The notes: generated from the sequence alone by a model not told the origin. Counted from the stretch's first letter, positions 9,425-20,071 are shown. The stretch is 64,000 nucleotides of DNA from Frankia sp. AgB1.9 (GCF_016786355.1 NZ_JADWYX010000007.1:63052-127051), one strand, 5' to 3'. Translations and numbers: made by a program.

Positions 9425-10720
9425 TCAGCCCGCTGCCTCGGCGGGCGGGGCGGCCTTGTCGGTGGGCGGCGCCTTCGTCAGGTTCGGGCCTCCGTCGGCT
9501 CCGCTCGCCGGCACCTCGGCTCCGGCGGCGACCGCCTCCCCGGTGGCGACGGCGGCGGCGGAGTCCCGCAACGCCCGCTGGGTGTAGTCGGACAACGTCC
9601 AGGAACGCCGTGGCGTGGCCGCGTTCTCGATCTCGACGAGGCCGGCGCGGACCATCCGGAACAGCGCCCGGCGGGCCTCCGTCTTCGAGACGGCCAGCAT
9701 CTGCGCGGCCTCCTCGGTCCGCAGCCGCGGCTGCCGGCGCATCCGGTTGATGATCTGCAGCTCGGGCAGCGACAGCGGCCGGCCGACCAGCTCGTGCATG
9801 AGCACGAACCGGGCGAAGCCCAGGTCGGGCCGTCCGCCCGGGAGCACCACGACCACGGCGTGGTCACCGCTGCGGCCGTGGTCGGGCGGCGCGTGCCCGT
9901 GGCGCAGCTGCTCCCGCCAGATCTGGCCGATGCCCCGACCGGTGCGCGCGACCAGGCCGGCCCGGCGGAGCGCGTCGGCGAGCAGCGGGTTGCGCGGGCT
10001 CGGCGGCGCCGACAGCAGGGTGTCCACGGTGATCCCGGCCGGGAGGCCGGACGGGTTCGAGACGATGATCTGGTCCTCGGACCACTGGACGTGCACCGCA
10101 CCCGGCGCGGTGTAGTCGCGGTGGATGAGGGCGTTGGCGAGGGCCTCCCGGAACGCGGCCTCCGAGTACACCGGCACCCGCATCCGGACCAGGTCGAAGC
10201 GCACCTCGCGGTTCGGGTTCAGCTCCCGGAACCGGGCCAGGAACTCCTCGACCAGCCGCAGCAGCGGCCAGCGCAGGAACACGTTGGTCCCGGTCGCCAG
10301 CCCGTCGACCCGGTCGAAGACCTGAATGGCGGCCTCGTGGGTCGGCGCGAGCCTGCGCAGCGACTCCGGCCGGCCGAACAGCAACAGCCCGGCGAGCAGG
10401 ATCTCGACCCGCGCCGGGTCCGCGCCCTCGGCCGACGGACCGTTCGGCGCGGCCGGGTCGGTCCCGTCCGCGGCACCCTCCGGCGCGGCCAGGCGCACCA
10501 CGCCGAGCTCGCGGGCCAGCGCCAGGTCGTCGAGAACCGCGAGCCGCTGGTCGGCCTTCTCCCGAGCGGCGCCGATGAGGCGGCGCAGCCGGTCGAACTC
10601 GACCGGATCCAGGTCCGCCCACGAAGCGCCGGGCACGACCCGACCGGTGACGTCTACCGCCCCGGTCACCGGGCAGGCGGGCGTTCCCTGGCCGGCCGGG
10701 GCGCCATCAGCGTTTCGCAC
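9425..10720 (-). CDS. RecG-like HATPase_c_4 / winged-helix protein, N-terminally short
   Basis: This 431-residue protein belongs to the group annotated as RecG-like or AlbA-domain regulators. It has VEILLAGLLLFGRPESLRRLAPTHE, then the ATPase-like block FREALANALIHRDY, QIIVSNPSGLPAGIT, RNPLLADALRRAGLVARTGRGI, and a C-terminal winged helix (LRTEEAAQMLAVSKTEARRALFRM). Most relatives start with an AlbA_2 domain of about 150 residues; here a GTG at 10720 begins just before SWADLDPVEFDRL, so that domain is missing. It is probably a transcription regulator, perhaps of the purine genes around it. It is read 196 bp after the Rieske gene, behind a set of 17-bp repeats. Confidence 0.75.
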   Translation of the reverse strand: MRNADGAPAGQGTPACPVTGAVDVTGRVVPGASWADLDPVEFDRLRRLIGAAREKADQRLAVLDDLALARELGVVRLAAPEGAADGTDPAAPNGPSAEGADPARVEILLAGLLLFGRPESLRRLAPTHEAAIQVFDRVDGLATGTNVFLRWPLLRLVEEFLARFRELNPNREVRFDLVRMRVPVYSEAAFREALANALIHRDYTAPGAVHVQWSEDQIIVSNPSGLPAGITVDTLLSAPPSPRNPLLADALRRAGLVARTGRGIGQIWREQLRHGHAPPDHGRSGDHAVVVVLPGGRPDLGFARFVLMHELVGRPLSLPELQIINRMRRQPRLRTEEAAQMLAVSKTEARRALFRMVRAGLVEIENAATPRRSWTLSDYTQRALRDSAAAVATGEAVAAGAEVPASGADGGPNLTKAPPTDKAAPPAEAAG

Positions 10721-10741
10721 AGGGTGCCACCTGAAAGAAGA

Positions 10742-10828
10742 GCGGCTCTTGCGAAGCCGCGTGTCCGACGCTCGTCTTGCCTCGACGTTCGTTCTGTCTC
10801 GACGTTCGTATTGCCTCGGCGCTCGCCT
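10742..10828 (-). repeat. Three 17-bp tandem repeats plus a hairpin upstream of the RecG-like gene
   Basis: Three adjacent 17-bp units lie at 10778, 10795 and 10812, with the consensus TGYCTCGACGTTCGTNT in the first two and a more diverged third; a fourth, 16-bp copy precedes them at 10762. A 6-bp stem hairpin is at 10742-10760. The array sits 60-110 bp upstream of the RecG-like start, where regulator-binding sites would be expected. Confidence 0.6.
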
Positions 10829-10916
10829 CGTTGTGACGCCGCCTGCGGTCGATCTTGACCGTTCGGCTGACGCTACTCCCAGTGTCGGGCGCTGACGAGG
10901 ATCTGTCAGACGAATG

Positions 10917-12083
10917 TCAACGGCCGGCGCGGGTCGGTGGGCGCCGTGGTGCGCGGGTGAAGCGGCCGTCCGGCTCGGCCCCGGCGGCGGCCCGGCGCGG
11001 GTAGCGGGCGGCCCGGGTGAGGAAGGCGGCGAGCACCCGGCGCAGCGCCACCCCGGCGGCGTCGGCCCGGACGTGGACCTCCTCGGCCAGCTCCCCGTCC
11101 CCGCTGATCAGCGGCAACCCGTCGACGGCGAACCGGTGCTGCAGGGCCAGGTCCTCGTCGAGGATCGCCTGCTCGAACCGGGCGGCCTCGGCCAGCCGGG
11201 CCGTGTCCCCGGCCAGGTCGTTGCGCATCAGCCGGGTGTAGACGCGGCTCGCGCCGTCGTCCTGCGGCTGCAGGCAGAACAGGATGGCGTTGATGATCCC
11301 CGCGTCCGGGTACTCCATCCGCAGCCGCAGCATGAACGGCGGGCGGAACACGTAGGTCGACACCCGGCGCTGCACCAGCGGGCGCAGCCCGGCCGCGACC
11401 CCCGGGTCCTCCGGGTTGGAGACGTCCTGCTCCATGACGACGCGGAAGCCGTCCCCGTCCGCGTCCACCCGGTAGGGCGGCACCAGCATGTCCTCACCGA
11501 CGCCGCCGATGGTGGCGGCGTGCACGAACGGGAAGTGCGCGGTGTCGAGGAAGTTGTCGGCGAGCAGCCCGGCGGCGGCCGTCGAGCGCGCGGGCTCCAG
11601 CCACATCGAGTCGAACCCGTCCTCACTCGCCTCGGGCAGCGCGAGGATCTCGGCGAACGGCTCGTCGGGGGCGATCCAGACCAGGCCGTGGCGCTCCGTG
11701 ACACCCCAGGCGGTGGTGGCGCGGGCCCGCTTAGGGGCCGGGACACCCGGGCCGAGGGCGGGAACGAGCGTGCAGCCGCCGTCCGCGGCGTACCGCCAGC
11801 CGTGGTACGGGCAGACCAGCGTCTCGCCTTCGACCCGCCCGGCCGACAGCGGCGCGAGGCGGTGTGGGCAGCGGTCCTCGAACGCGGTGAGCACGCCGTT
11901 CAGGCGGGCGAGCACCCACGGCTCGCCGAGCAGGCGCACCCCGAGCGGCTCGTCGCCGAGCTCGGTGGACAACGCCACCGGGTGCCAGCCATGCCGCAAC
12001 GCCGGATCCGTGTTCGTCAGACGGAGCGACACGTACACCACCCTTCCTCGCGGAGCGCCCAGCACATCATCCTCTGCCCACAT
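10917..12083 (-). CDS. Rieske [2Fe-2S] non-heme iron oxygenase, HpxD-like by context
   Basis: A two-domain oxygenase of about 388 residues. The Rieske site is CPHRLAPLSAGRVEGETLVCPYHGW-like, with CxH and CxxH separated normally. The mononuclear iron site is NFLDTAHFPFVH (D, H and H ligands). The C-terminal half is the ring-hydroxylase catalytic domain. In Klebsiella the Rieske protein HpxD with reductase HpxE oxidises a purine base; the position here beside xanthine dehydrogenase suggests a similar job, but no reductase gene is adjacent. It is divergent from the xanthine dehydrogenase operon across about 280 bp. The start is uncertain: ATG 12083 is used, GTG 12122 extends it, and GTG codons at 12041-12032 follow a good GAGGAAG. 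Confidence 0.85.
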   Translation of the reverse strand: MWAEDDVLGAPRGRVVYVSLRLTNTDPALRHGWHPVALSTELGDEPLGVRLLGEPWVLARLNGVLTAFEDRCPHRLAPLSAGRVEGETLVCPYHGWRYAADGGCTLVPALGPGVPAPKRARATTAWGVTERHGLVWIAPDEPFAEILALPEASEDGFDSMWLEPARSTAAAGLLADNFLDTAHFPFVHAATIGGVGEDMLVPPYRVDADGDGFRVVMEQDVSNPEDPGVAAGLRPLVQRRVSTYVFRPPFMLRLRMEYPDAGIINAILFCLQPQDDGASRVYTRLMRNDLAGDTARLAEAARFEQAILDEDLALQHRFAVDGLPLISGDGELAEEVHVRADAAGVALRRVLAAFLTRAARYPRRAAAGAEPDGRFTRAPRRPPTRAGR

Positions 12084-12366
12084 GGCGTCGCCGTTTCCCG
12101 AGGGCCCGGTGCGAGGTAACACTCAGTGAGAGTTGGTCCTGAACACGCTCGTAACCTGCGGGTCCTATCGTCGCAGCGCGAGTCGTTCGGGCCGGTTGAC
12201 GGCATTCGGGCCGGTTTAGGCCGCGCGGTGTCCGCTCCGCCGGCCGAGTTCGCCGCCTGGCAGGTCGAGCGGTGACCGGCGGGCCAGGAACGTGGGCCGG
12301 TGGTCACGATGCGCGCGGCGGCTCCGAGCTGTATTGACGGGGAGTGACAGGCGAGAGGGGAGCCAG

Positions 12367-13340
<974 letters not shown>

Positions 13341-13344
<4 letters not shown>

Positions 13345-13946
13345 CGGCGGGAACCGACCCCACTCCCAGACAGGACCAGGGCACCGCGGTGCCCGGCCGC
13401 CGGGTGCTGGACCGCGCGAATGCCGCGCCGGCCGGCGACGACCTGTTCGACGGGGAGGCGGACCCGCTGGCCGCCACCTATCACCTACGTGTCGACGGCA
13501 CGCTGCGGACCGTCGCCGGCGCGGCCCTCGCGGACTCGTTGCTGGCCGTCCTGCGCGAGCGGCTCGGGATCACGAGCGTCAAGGACGGTTGCGAACAGGG
13601 CCGGTGCGGCTCGTGCTCGGTGCTGCTCGACGAGAAGGTGGTCACCGCCTGCACGGTCCTCGCCGCGGACGCGGTCGACGCGCGGGTGACGACCCTTGCC
13701 GGCCTGCCGGCGGACGGCCTCGGGCCCGCCGTGCAGGCCGCGTTCCTGCGGGACGGCGCGGTCCAGTGCGGCTTCTGTACGCCCGGGTTCGTCGTCGCCG
13801 TCACCGACCTGCTCGGCCGGCGGCCCGACGCGACCGAGGAGGAGATCCGCGAGGCCCTCGCCGGCAACATCTGCCGCTGCACCGGCTACGGCCGGATCCT
13901 CGCAGCGGTCCGGTCCGTCCAGGCCGAGCTGGCGGTTCGGCCGTGA
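13341..13946 (+). CDS. Xanthine dehydrogenase iron-sulfur subunit
   Basis: The 201-residue subunit carries two [2Fe-2S] clusters: plant-ferredoxin-type CEQGRCGSCSVLL with a later cysteine in VTACTV, and the helical domain with CGFCTPG and CRCTGY. It has a longer N terminus (about 50 residues, Pro/Asp-rich) than the typical 160-residue subunit. The GTG start overlaps the FAD-subunit stop by 4 bp, and its own stop overlaps the molybdenum-subunit GTG by 4 bp, so the three are translationally coupled. Confidence 0.94.
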
Positions 13947-16513
13947 GCGCGGGCGGATCGGTGAACGGTTCCGAGCCGGCCTCGCCGGCCGGCGGCGGGC
14001 CGGCGGAGCGGCGGACCGGAGAGCCGGGCTCGACCGCGCTGCCGGCGCCAGGCCGGGAGCGGATCGGCGCACCCTCGCTGCGGCCGGACGGGCCCGCCAA
14101 GGTGACCGGAGTGTTCCCCTACGCCGGCGACCTGGTCAGCCCCGGCATGCTGCACGCCCGCACCCTGCGCAGCCCGTACGCCCGGGCCAGGATCCGCGCG
14201 ATCGACACCGCCGCGGCGCGCCGGATCCCCGGGGTGGCGGCGATCGTCACCGCCGCGGACGTCCCCGGCGTCGCGACCTACGGGCTGATCGGCCTCGACC
14301 AGCCGGTGTTCGCGTCGACCGAGGCCCGCTACGCCGGCGAGCCGGTCGCCGCGGTCGCCGCCGTCGACGCGGCCACCGCCCGCCGCGCGCTGGCCGCGAT
14401 CCGGGTCGACTACGAGCCGCTGGCGCCGGTCGTCGACCCGGAGGCGGCGATGGCGCCCGGCGCCGAGCCGCTGCATCCGGACAGCCCCGCGTACGGGCCG
14501 GACGGCTGGGCCTACTCGGGCCACCCGAACGTCTTTCGTGCGATCGACCTGCGGCACGGCCCGGAGCCTGACCTCGTCGGGCCCGTCGCCGTCGAGGACA
14601 CCTACGTCTTCGGCATGCAGGACCAGGCGTTCCTCGCGCCGGAGGCGGCGCTGGTGACGCCCGCGGCCGACGGCGGGGTCGAGCTGGCGGTGGCCACCCA
14701 GTGGCTGCATTCCGACCGTGAGCAGATCGCCGCCTGCCTCGGGCTGCCCGACGAGCGGGTCCGGCTCACGCTGGCCGGCGTCGGCGGCGCGTTCGGCGGC
14801 CGCGAGGACGTCACCCTGCAGGTCCACGGCGCGCTGCTTGCGCTGCGCACCGGAGCGCCGGTCCGGATCGCCTACGACCGGGTCGAGTCGTTCCTCGGCC
14901 ACCCGCACCGGCATCCGGCGATCATGTGGTTCCGCCACTCGGCCACCCGTGACGGCCAGCTGGTCGCCGTGCAGGCCCGGGTCATCCTGGACGGGGGCGC
15001 GTACGCGTCGTCGTCGCACGCGGTGATCGCGAACGCCGTCACCCATGCCGCCGGTCCCTACCGGGTGTCGAACGCCCATCTGTACGGCGCGTCCACCCGC
15101 ACGAACAACCCGCCGTGCGGGGCGATGCGCGGCTTCGGGGTCCCGCAGGTGACGTTCGGGCACGAGGCCCAGCTGGACCGGCTCGCCGCCGCCCTCGGGA
15201 TGGACCGGGTCGAGCTGCGGGCCCGCAACGCGCTGGCCGCCGGCGACATCCTGCCGACGGGCCAGCCGATCCCCGGCCCGATGCCGGCCCGGGAGCTGAT
15301 CGAGCTGGTCGCCGCCCGGCCGCTGCCGCCCGCCCTCGACCCGACCGGCCCGGACGTCGCCAGCGGGCTGGCGCTGCCAGGGGGCCGGCCGGCCGGGGCC
15401 GATCCGGCCCGGGTCCGCCGTGGCGTCGGCTACGCACTCGGGGTGAAGAACCTGCTGTTCTCCGAGGGCTTCGACGACTTCGCGGTCGCCAGGGCCCGGC
15501 TGGAGATCGGCCCGGACGGCCAGGCCAGGGCCTGGGTCCACACCGCGTGCGCCGAGGTCGGCCAGGGCTTCGTGACGATCGCCGGGCAGATCGCGCGCAC
15601 CGAGCTCGCCGTCGAGGAGGTCGTGCTCGCCCCGGCGGACACCGCCATCGGCAGCGCCGGCTCCACCAGCGCGTCGCGGCAGACCTGGATGAGCGGCGGG
15701 GCGGTGCGCGGCGCCTGCGTCGGCGTCGCCGACCGGCTGCTGGCCCGGGTCGCCCGCTCGCTGGGCCTGCCCCCGTCGGTCGCCGAGGCGCCGCGGCGGG
15801 TGCTCAGTCTGCGGGACGGCGAGATCATCGGACCGGAGGTCGGGGTGCGCATCCCGCTCGCGGAGGCGCTGGCCGACGGGCCGGTCGAGGCCGAGTTCAC
15901 CCACCGCCACCGGGAGACCGAGCCGATGGACGCCTACGGCCAGGGCAACGCGCATGTCGCCTATGCCGCGGCGGCGCACCGCGCGGTCGTCGACGTCGAC
16001 CTCGACCTCGGGCTGGTACGGGTGGTGTCGATGGCGCTCGCCCAGGACTGCGGGACCGTCCTCAACCCGTTGTCCCTGCTCGGCCAGGTCGAGGGCGGCA
16101 CCGCGCAGGGCCTGGGCATCGCGGTGATGGAGGAGCTGGTGACGGTCGACGGCGTGGTGGCCAACCCGACGTTCCACGACTACCTGCTGCCCACGATCGC
16201 CGACGTGCCCGACCTCGACTTCGTCGCGGTGACCTACCCGCAGCAGGACGCGCCCTACGGGGTGAAGGGCGTCGGTGAGGCGCCGACCGGAACGGCGACG
16301 CCGGCCGTCGTCGCGGCGATCCGGGACGCCGTCGGACGAGACCTGCGCCGCGTGCCGGTCCGTCCCGGCGACCTGGTGACGGAGCCGGCGACCGGCGCGG
16401 CCGCCCGCACCGAGACGACCGTCTACACGCCGATCGTGCTGGACCGGCCGCCGGTGCCGTCCGATCCACCGGTATTGCCCGCGCACCTGGAGGGTGGGTC
16501 CGATGACGGCTGA
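13943..16513 (+). CDS. Xanthine dehydrogenase molybdenum-binding subunit
   Basis: This 856-residue catalytic subunit hydroxylates hypoxanthine and xanthine to urate using molybdopterin cofactor. After a low-complexity leader of about 45 residues come the a/b hammerhead domain (GPAKVTGVFPYAGDL) and the Mo-binding domains with GVGGAFGGRED, CGAMRGFGVPQ, the GQG cofactor motif in EVGQGFVTIAG, GSTSASRQTWMSGGAVRGA, and the catalytic glutamate in GVKGVGEAPTG. It ends 11 bp inside the allantoinase gene. Substrate within the xanthine-oxidase family is inferred from the flanking ureide genes; aldehyde or CO dehydrogenases look similar. Confidence 0.9.
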   Translation: MSAGGSVNGSEPASPAGGGPAERRTGEPGSTALPAPGRERIGAPSLRPDGPAKVTGVFPYAGDLVSPGMLHARTLRSPYARARIRAIDTAAARRIPGVAAIVTAADVPGVATYGLIGLDQPVFASTEARYAGEPVAAVAAVDAATARRALAAIRVDYEPLAPVVDPEAAMAPGAEPLHPDSPAYGPDGWAYSGHPNVFRAIDLRHGPEPDLVGPVAVEDTYVFGMQDQAFLAPEAALVTPAADGGVELAVATQWLHSDREQIAACLGLPDERVRLTLAGVGGAFGGREDVTLQVHGALLALRTGAPVRIAYDRVESFLGHPHRHPAIMWFRHSATRDGQLVAVQARVILDGGAYASSSHAVIANAVTHAAGPYRVSNAHLYGASTRTNNPPCGAMRGFGVPQVTFGHEAQLDRLAAALGMDRVELRARNALAAGDILPTGQPIPGPMPARELIELVAARPLPPALDPTGPDVASGLALPGGRPAGADPARVRRGVGYALGVKNLLFSEGFDDFAVARARLEIGPDGQARAWVHTACAEVGQGFVTIAGQIARTELAVEEVVLAPADTAIGSAGSTSASRQTWMSGGAVRGACVGVADRLLARVARSLGLPPSVAEAPRRVLSLRDGEIIGPEVGVRIPLAEALADGPVEAEFTHRHRETEPMDAYGQGNAHVAYAAAAHRAVVDVDLDLGLVRVVSMALAQDCGTVLNPLSLLGQVEGGTAQGLGIAVMEELVTVDGVVANPTFHDYLLPTIADVPDLDFVAVTYPQQDAPYGVKGVGEAPTGTATPAVVAAIRDAVGRDLRRVPVRPGDLVTEPATGAAARTETTVYTPIVLDRPPVPSDPPVLPAHLEGGSDDG

Positions 16514-17900
16514 CGCGACCGAGGCTGGCGGCCGGGCTGGCGGGGCTCCGGCCCCGCTCACGCTCCCCGAGCGGGTCGAGGTGCTGCGCTCGCGGCGCGT
16601 CGTCACCCCGGACGGGGTGATCGCGGCGGCCGTCCACGTCGCCGGCGGCCGCATCACCGCGGTCACCGGGCCGGACGAGGTCGCCCCCGGCGCGCACGTC
16701 ACCGACCTCGGCGATCTCGCGCTGCTGCCCGGGGCCGTGGACACGCACGTGCACGTCAGCGAGCCCGGCCGCACCCACTGGGAGGGCTTCGCGACGGCGA
16801 CCAGGGCGGCGGCGGCCGGTGGCGTCACGACCATCATCGACATGCCGCTCAACTCGATCCCGCCGACCACGTCGGTCGACGCGCTCGCGACGAAGCGGGC
16901 CGCGGCCAGCGGGCAGGTCTTCGTCGACGTCGGGTTCTGGGGCGGGATCATCGGCGCCGACGCGAACAACCTGCGTGACCTGGCCGAGCTGCACGACGCC
17001 GGCGTGTTCGGCTTCAAGGCGTTCCTCGCGCCCTCAGGGGTCGAGGAGTTCCCGCACGTCTCGCTGGACGCGCTGGCCGCCGCCGCCCGGCTGACCGCCC
17101 GGCTCGGCGCACTCACCGTCGTACACGCCGAGTCCCCGACGGTCCTCGACACGGCGCCGGCCGCGGCCGGCCGGTCGTTCGCCAGCTGGCTGCGCTCCCG
17201 CCCGCCGGCCGCCGAGACCGAGGCCATCGCGTCGCTGGCCGCGCTGTCCGCCGCGACCGGGGCGCGGCTGCACGTGCTGCACCTGGCCGCGGCCGAGGCG
17301 CTCGACGACGTGCTCGCCGCCCGCGACGAGGGCCTGGCGCTGACGGTCGAGACCTGCCCGCACTACCTCAGCTTCATCGCCGAGGAGGTCCCCGACGGCG
17401 CCACCGAGTTCAAGTGCGCGCCGCCGATCCGGGAGGCCGCCAACCTGGAGCGGCTCTGGGACGGGCTGGCCGAGGGCCTTCTCGTCGGCGTCGTCTCCGA
17501 CCATTCGCCGGCGAGCCCCGACGTCAAGTCGGTCGACACCGGCGACTTCGGCACGGCCTGGGGCGGCATCGCCTCGGTCCAGCTCGGGCCGCGCGCGGTG
17601 TGGACCGGGGCCCGCCGGCGCGGCCACGGGCTGGCCGAGCTGGCCCGGTGGGTGGCTACCGGGCCGGCCGATCACGCCGGGCTCGGCCACAAGGGCCGGA
17701 TCGCCGTGGGCGCCGACGCCGACCTGGTCGTCTTCGACCCGGAAGGTTCCGCTGTGGTGGACGCCGCAACGTTGGCCCATCGTCACCCGCTCACCCCCTA
17801 CGCTGGACGCACGCTGGACGGGGTGGTCCACGCGACCTACCTGCGCGGTCAGCGGATCGACGGCGCCCGTCCCGCACGGGGCCAGCTGCTCACCCGTTGA
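16503..17900 (+). CDS. allB: Allantoinase
   Basis: The 465-residue enzyme opens the hydantoin ring of allantoin to give allantoate. It is a cyclic amidohydrolase with DTHVHVSEPGR (metal HxH), FGFKAFLAPSG (lysine expected to be carbamylated), VVHAES, LHVLHLA, TVETCPHYL, the substrate-loop FKCAPPIRE and VVSDHSPASP with the conserved aspartate. The ATG at 16503 follows GGAGG; a GTG at 16494 is less likely. It overlaps the xanthine dehydrogenase large subunit by 11 bp, so the operon runs directly from purine oxidation to ureide breakdown. Confidence 0.95.
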   Translation: MTADATEAGGRAGGAPAPLTLPERVEVLRSRRVVTPDGVIAAAVHVAGGRITAVTGPDEVAPGAHVTDLGDLALLPGAVDTHVHVSEPGRTHWEGFATATRAAAAGGVTTIIDMPLNSIPPTTSVDALATKRAAASGQVFVDVGFWGGIIGADANNLRDLAELHDAGVFGFKAFLAPSGVEEFPHVSLDALAAAARLTARLGALTVVHAESPTVLDTAPAAAGRSFASWLRSRPPAAETEAIASLAALSAATGARLHVLHLAAAEALDDVLAARDEGLALTVETCPHYLSFIAEEVPDGATEFKCAPPIREAANLERLWDGLAEGLLVGVVSDHSPASPDVKSVDTGDFGTAWGGIASVQLGPRAVWTGARRRGHGLAELARWVATGPADHAGLGHKGRIAVGADADLVVFDPEGSAVVDAATLAHRHPLTPYAGRTLDGVVHATYLRGQRIDGARPARGQLLTR

Positions 17901-17968
17901 CCAGGCAGAGGCCGTCGCGCGGCGCCCGTCTCGGGTCCCTGGCCGGGCTGTCGCCGGTGATGTGTGGC

Positions 17969-17984
17969 GGGAAGCACGCTTCCC
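17969..17984. promoter_or_regulatory. Inverted repeat upstream of the allantoicase fusion gene
   Basis: GGGAAGC and GCTTCCC face each other across 2 nt; a further GGAAGC follows near 17999. The site lies 160 bp before the fusion start in an otherwise empty 244-bp gap (17901-18144), and looks like an operator. Confidence 0.35.
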
Positions 17985-18144
17985 CGACAGCCTCGTTCCA
18001 GGAAGCTTGCATCCTGCGCCGGACCGCGGCCGGTAGAAGTTCCCGCCGCGGGCGGCACAGGTGACGCGGTGCCCGAGACCGGGTACCGCAAGGACGCGTG
18101 GCCCGGACGGACAAGCCCGGGCACACAGGGAGGACAGACTCCGG

Positions 18145-19695
18145 ATGGCTGACGCCCCCGACCTGACCAATCTCGTCGACCTTGCCGGCGCGCGGCTCGG
18201 TGGCTCGGTGGTGGCCGTCAACGACGAGTTCTTCGCGTTCGCCGAGCGGATGCTGCTGCCGGAGCCGCCGATCAGGCGCCCCGGTGTGTTCACCGAGCGC
18301 GGGAGCTGGACCGACGGCTGGGAGACCCGCCGCCGCCGGGTGCTGCCCGGCGCGGACTGGGCGGTCGTCCGCCTCGGCGTGCCCGGCATCGTGCACGCCG
18401 TCACCGTCGACACGTCGCACTTCACCGGCAACTCGCCCGAGGCGGTCGAGATCCAGGGCGCCACCGTCGGCGGCTACCCGTCGCCGGAGGAGCTGCTCGA
18501 CGAGTCGGTCCAGTGGGTGACGCTGGTGGCCCGCACACCGGTGAACCCGGACGCAGTCAACGTGCTGCCCGTCGAGGGCGACGGCCGGATCCGGATCACC
18601 CACCTGCGCCTGACGATCTACCCGGACGGTGGCGTCGCCCGGCTGCGCGCGCACGGCGAGGTCGTGCCCGACCCGCGGCTGCTCGACCGGGTCACCTCCG
18701 ACCTGGCCGCCGCCTACCTCGGCGGCGTCGTCGTCGCGGCGAGCGACATGCACTACGGCGACCGGCACAACCTGAACGCCGGCGGCGAGGCCCGGGTGAT
18801 GGGCGAGGGCTGGGAGACCCGGCGCCGACGCACCGCCGGCTACGACTGGGCCGTCATCCGGCTGGCCACGGCCGGCCGGGTCGTGCGCGCCGAGGTCGAC
18901 ACCCGGCACTTCCGCGGCAACGCGCCACGTGCCGTCGCGCTGTGGGCGGCGTTCGCGCCCGAGCTGACGCATTCGGACGACGTCTCGACGATCACCGACT
19001 GGCGCCCGATGCTGCCCCCGACCAGGACGCAGCCGAACACCCGCCACCTGTTCGACCTGGAGGTTCCGGTCGAGGCGACGCACGTCCGCGTCGACGCGAT
19101 CCCCGACGGGGGCCTCGCCCGGCTGCGCCTGCTCGGCGCCCCGACCGAGCACGGGCGCGAGTCGCTGGCGGTCCGCTGGCTGGACGCGCTCTCGGCTGGC
19201 GCGGCCAAGGAGGAGCTGCTCGCCTGCTGCGGGTCGGAGGACTGGGCGGACGCCGTCGCCGCCCGCCGGCCGTTCGGCACCCTGGAGGAGCTGCTCGCCG
19301 TCGCCGAGCAGGAGTGGTGGAAGCTGCCCGAGACGGCGTGGCTGGAGGCGTTCACGGCGCATCCGCGGATCGGCGAGCGACCGATCCTGTCGGGGGCGCC
19401 GACCACCTCGTCGCGCGCGACGATCGCCGGACTGGACGCGCCACGGCGCGAGCAGGCCGCGATGGAGTCGGCCAGCGCCGAGGTGCGGGCCGCGATGAGC
19501 GAGGGCAACGAGACCTACGAGGAGCGTTTCGGCTACATCTTCCTGATCCGGGCCGCCGGTCGCTCCGCCGAGGAGATCCTCGCGCTGCTGCGCGAACGCC
19601 TCGGCAACGAGCCCGCCCGCGAACTGCGGGTCGCGGCGGGCCAGCAGGCCGAGATCACGGCGATGCGGCTGCACCGCCTGATCACCGGTTCCTGA
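18145..19695 (+). CDS. Allantoicase fused to OHCU decarboxylase
   Basis: A 516-residue bifunctional protein. Residues 1 to about 340 are allantoicase, with its two repeated halves visible (GWETRRRRVLPGADWAVVRLG and GWETRRRRTAGYDWAVIRLA; VDTSHFTGNSPEAV and VDTRHFRGNAPRAV); it cleaves allantoate to ureidoglycolate and urea. Residues about 350 to 516 are OHCU decarboxylase, with the catalytic histidine in FTAHPRIGER and the motif EGNETYEERFGYIFLIRAAGRSAEEIL; it makes S-allantoin from the 5-hydroxyisourate hydrolase product. The two reactions are not consecutive, since allantoinase acts between them. The ATG has AGGGAGGAC upstream. A strong hairpin follows the stop. Confidence 0.93.
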   Translation: MADAPDLTNLVDLAGARLGGSVVAVNDEFFAFAERMLLPEPPIRRPGVFTERGSWTDGWETRRRRVLPGADWAVVRLGVPGIVHAVTVDTSHFTGNSPEAVEIQGATVGGYPSPEELLDESVQWVTLVARTPVNPDAVNVLPVEGDGRIRITHLRLTIYPDGGVARLRAHGEVVPDPRLLDRVTSDLAAAYLGGVVVAASDMHYGDRHNLNAGGEARVMGEGWETRRRRTAGYDWAVIRLATAGRVVRAEVDTRHFRGNAPRAVALWAAFAPELTHSDDVSTITDWRPMLPPTRTQPNTRHLFDLEVPVEATHVRVDAIPDGGLARLRLLGAPTEHGRESLAVRWLDALSAGAAKEELLACCGSEDWADAVAARRPFGTLEELLAVAEQEWWKLPETAWLEAFTAHPRIGERPILSGAPTTSSRATIAGLDAPRREQAAMESASAEVRAAMSEGNETYEERFGYIFLIRAAGRSAEEILALLRERLGNEPARELRVAAGQQAEITAMRLHRLITGS

Positions 19696-19738
19696 GGCGC
19701 AGAACCCGGCCAGGGCAACCTGGACGAGACGCACCGAA

Positions 19739-19773
19739 CCCGGGCCGCCGCCCCCCGTCTCCGGCGGCCCGGG
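19739..19773. terminator. Bidirectional terminator between the allantoicase fusion and the LuxR-type gene
   Basis: A perfect 12-bp GC-only stem (19739-19750 with 19762-19773) has an 11-nt C-rich loop. It lies in the 376-bp gap between convergent stops at 19695 and 20072. I see no gene in the remainder of that gap. Confidence 0.75.
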
Positions 19774-20071
19774 CCGTTCGGTGTCGCCGGACGGCACGCC
19801 GGCCGACCCGCGATGGCGTCCTCGCGCCTGGCTCGCGGTCAGGCACGTCGTGTCGATCGGATCCGCCCGGACCGAGCGTAAAGGGGTCCAATCCGCTCCC
19901 GACAGTGGGAAAACCCATGCACCGAAGCGGGACAATCGCCGAGCAGGATTCCCGTTTGCCGGTGGCTGGCCTGGGTGCAGGCGCCGTTGCTGGGGGATGA
20001 AGCCCTGGCCGCTGTCCGCCAACCACAGAACTCTCTGGAATCGGCGCGTCGCGGACGGGTATCCGGAAGGC

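Noticed and set aside
13886..17227. 1113-codon minus-strand open frame
   Set aside because: It lies antisense to the xanthine dehydrogenase and allantoinase genes and is an artefact of high third-position GC; no domain is visible.
17890..20022. 710-codon minus-strand frame across the allantoicase fusion
   Set aside because: It is antisense to an obvious two-domain gene and spans a terminator.
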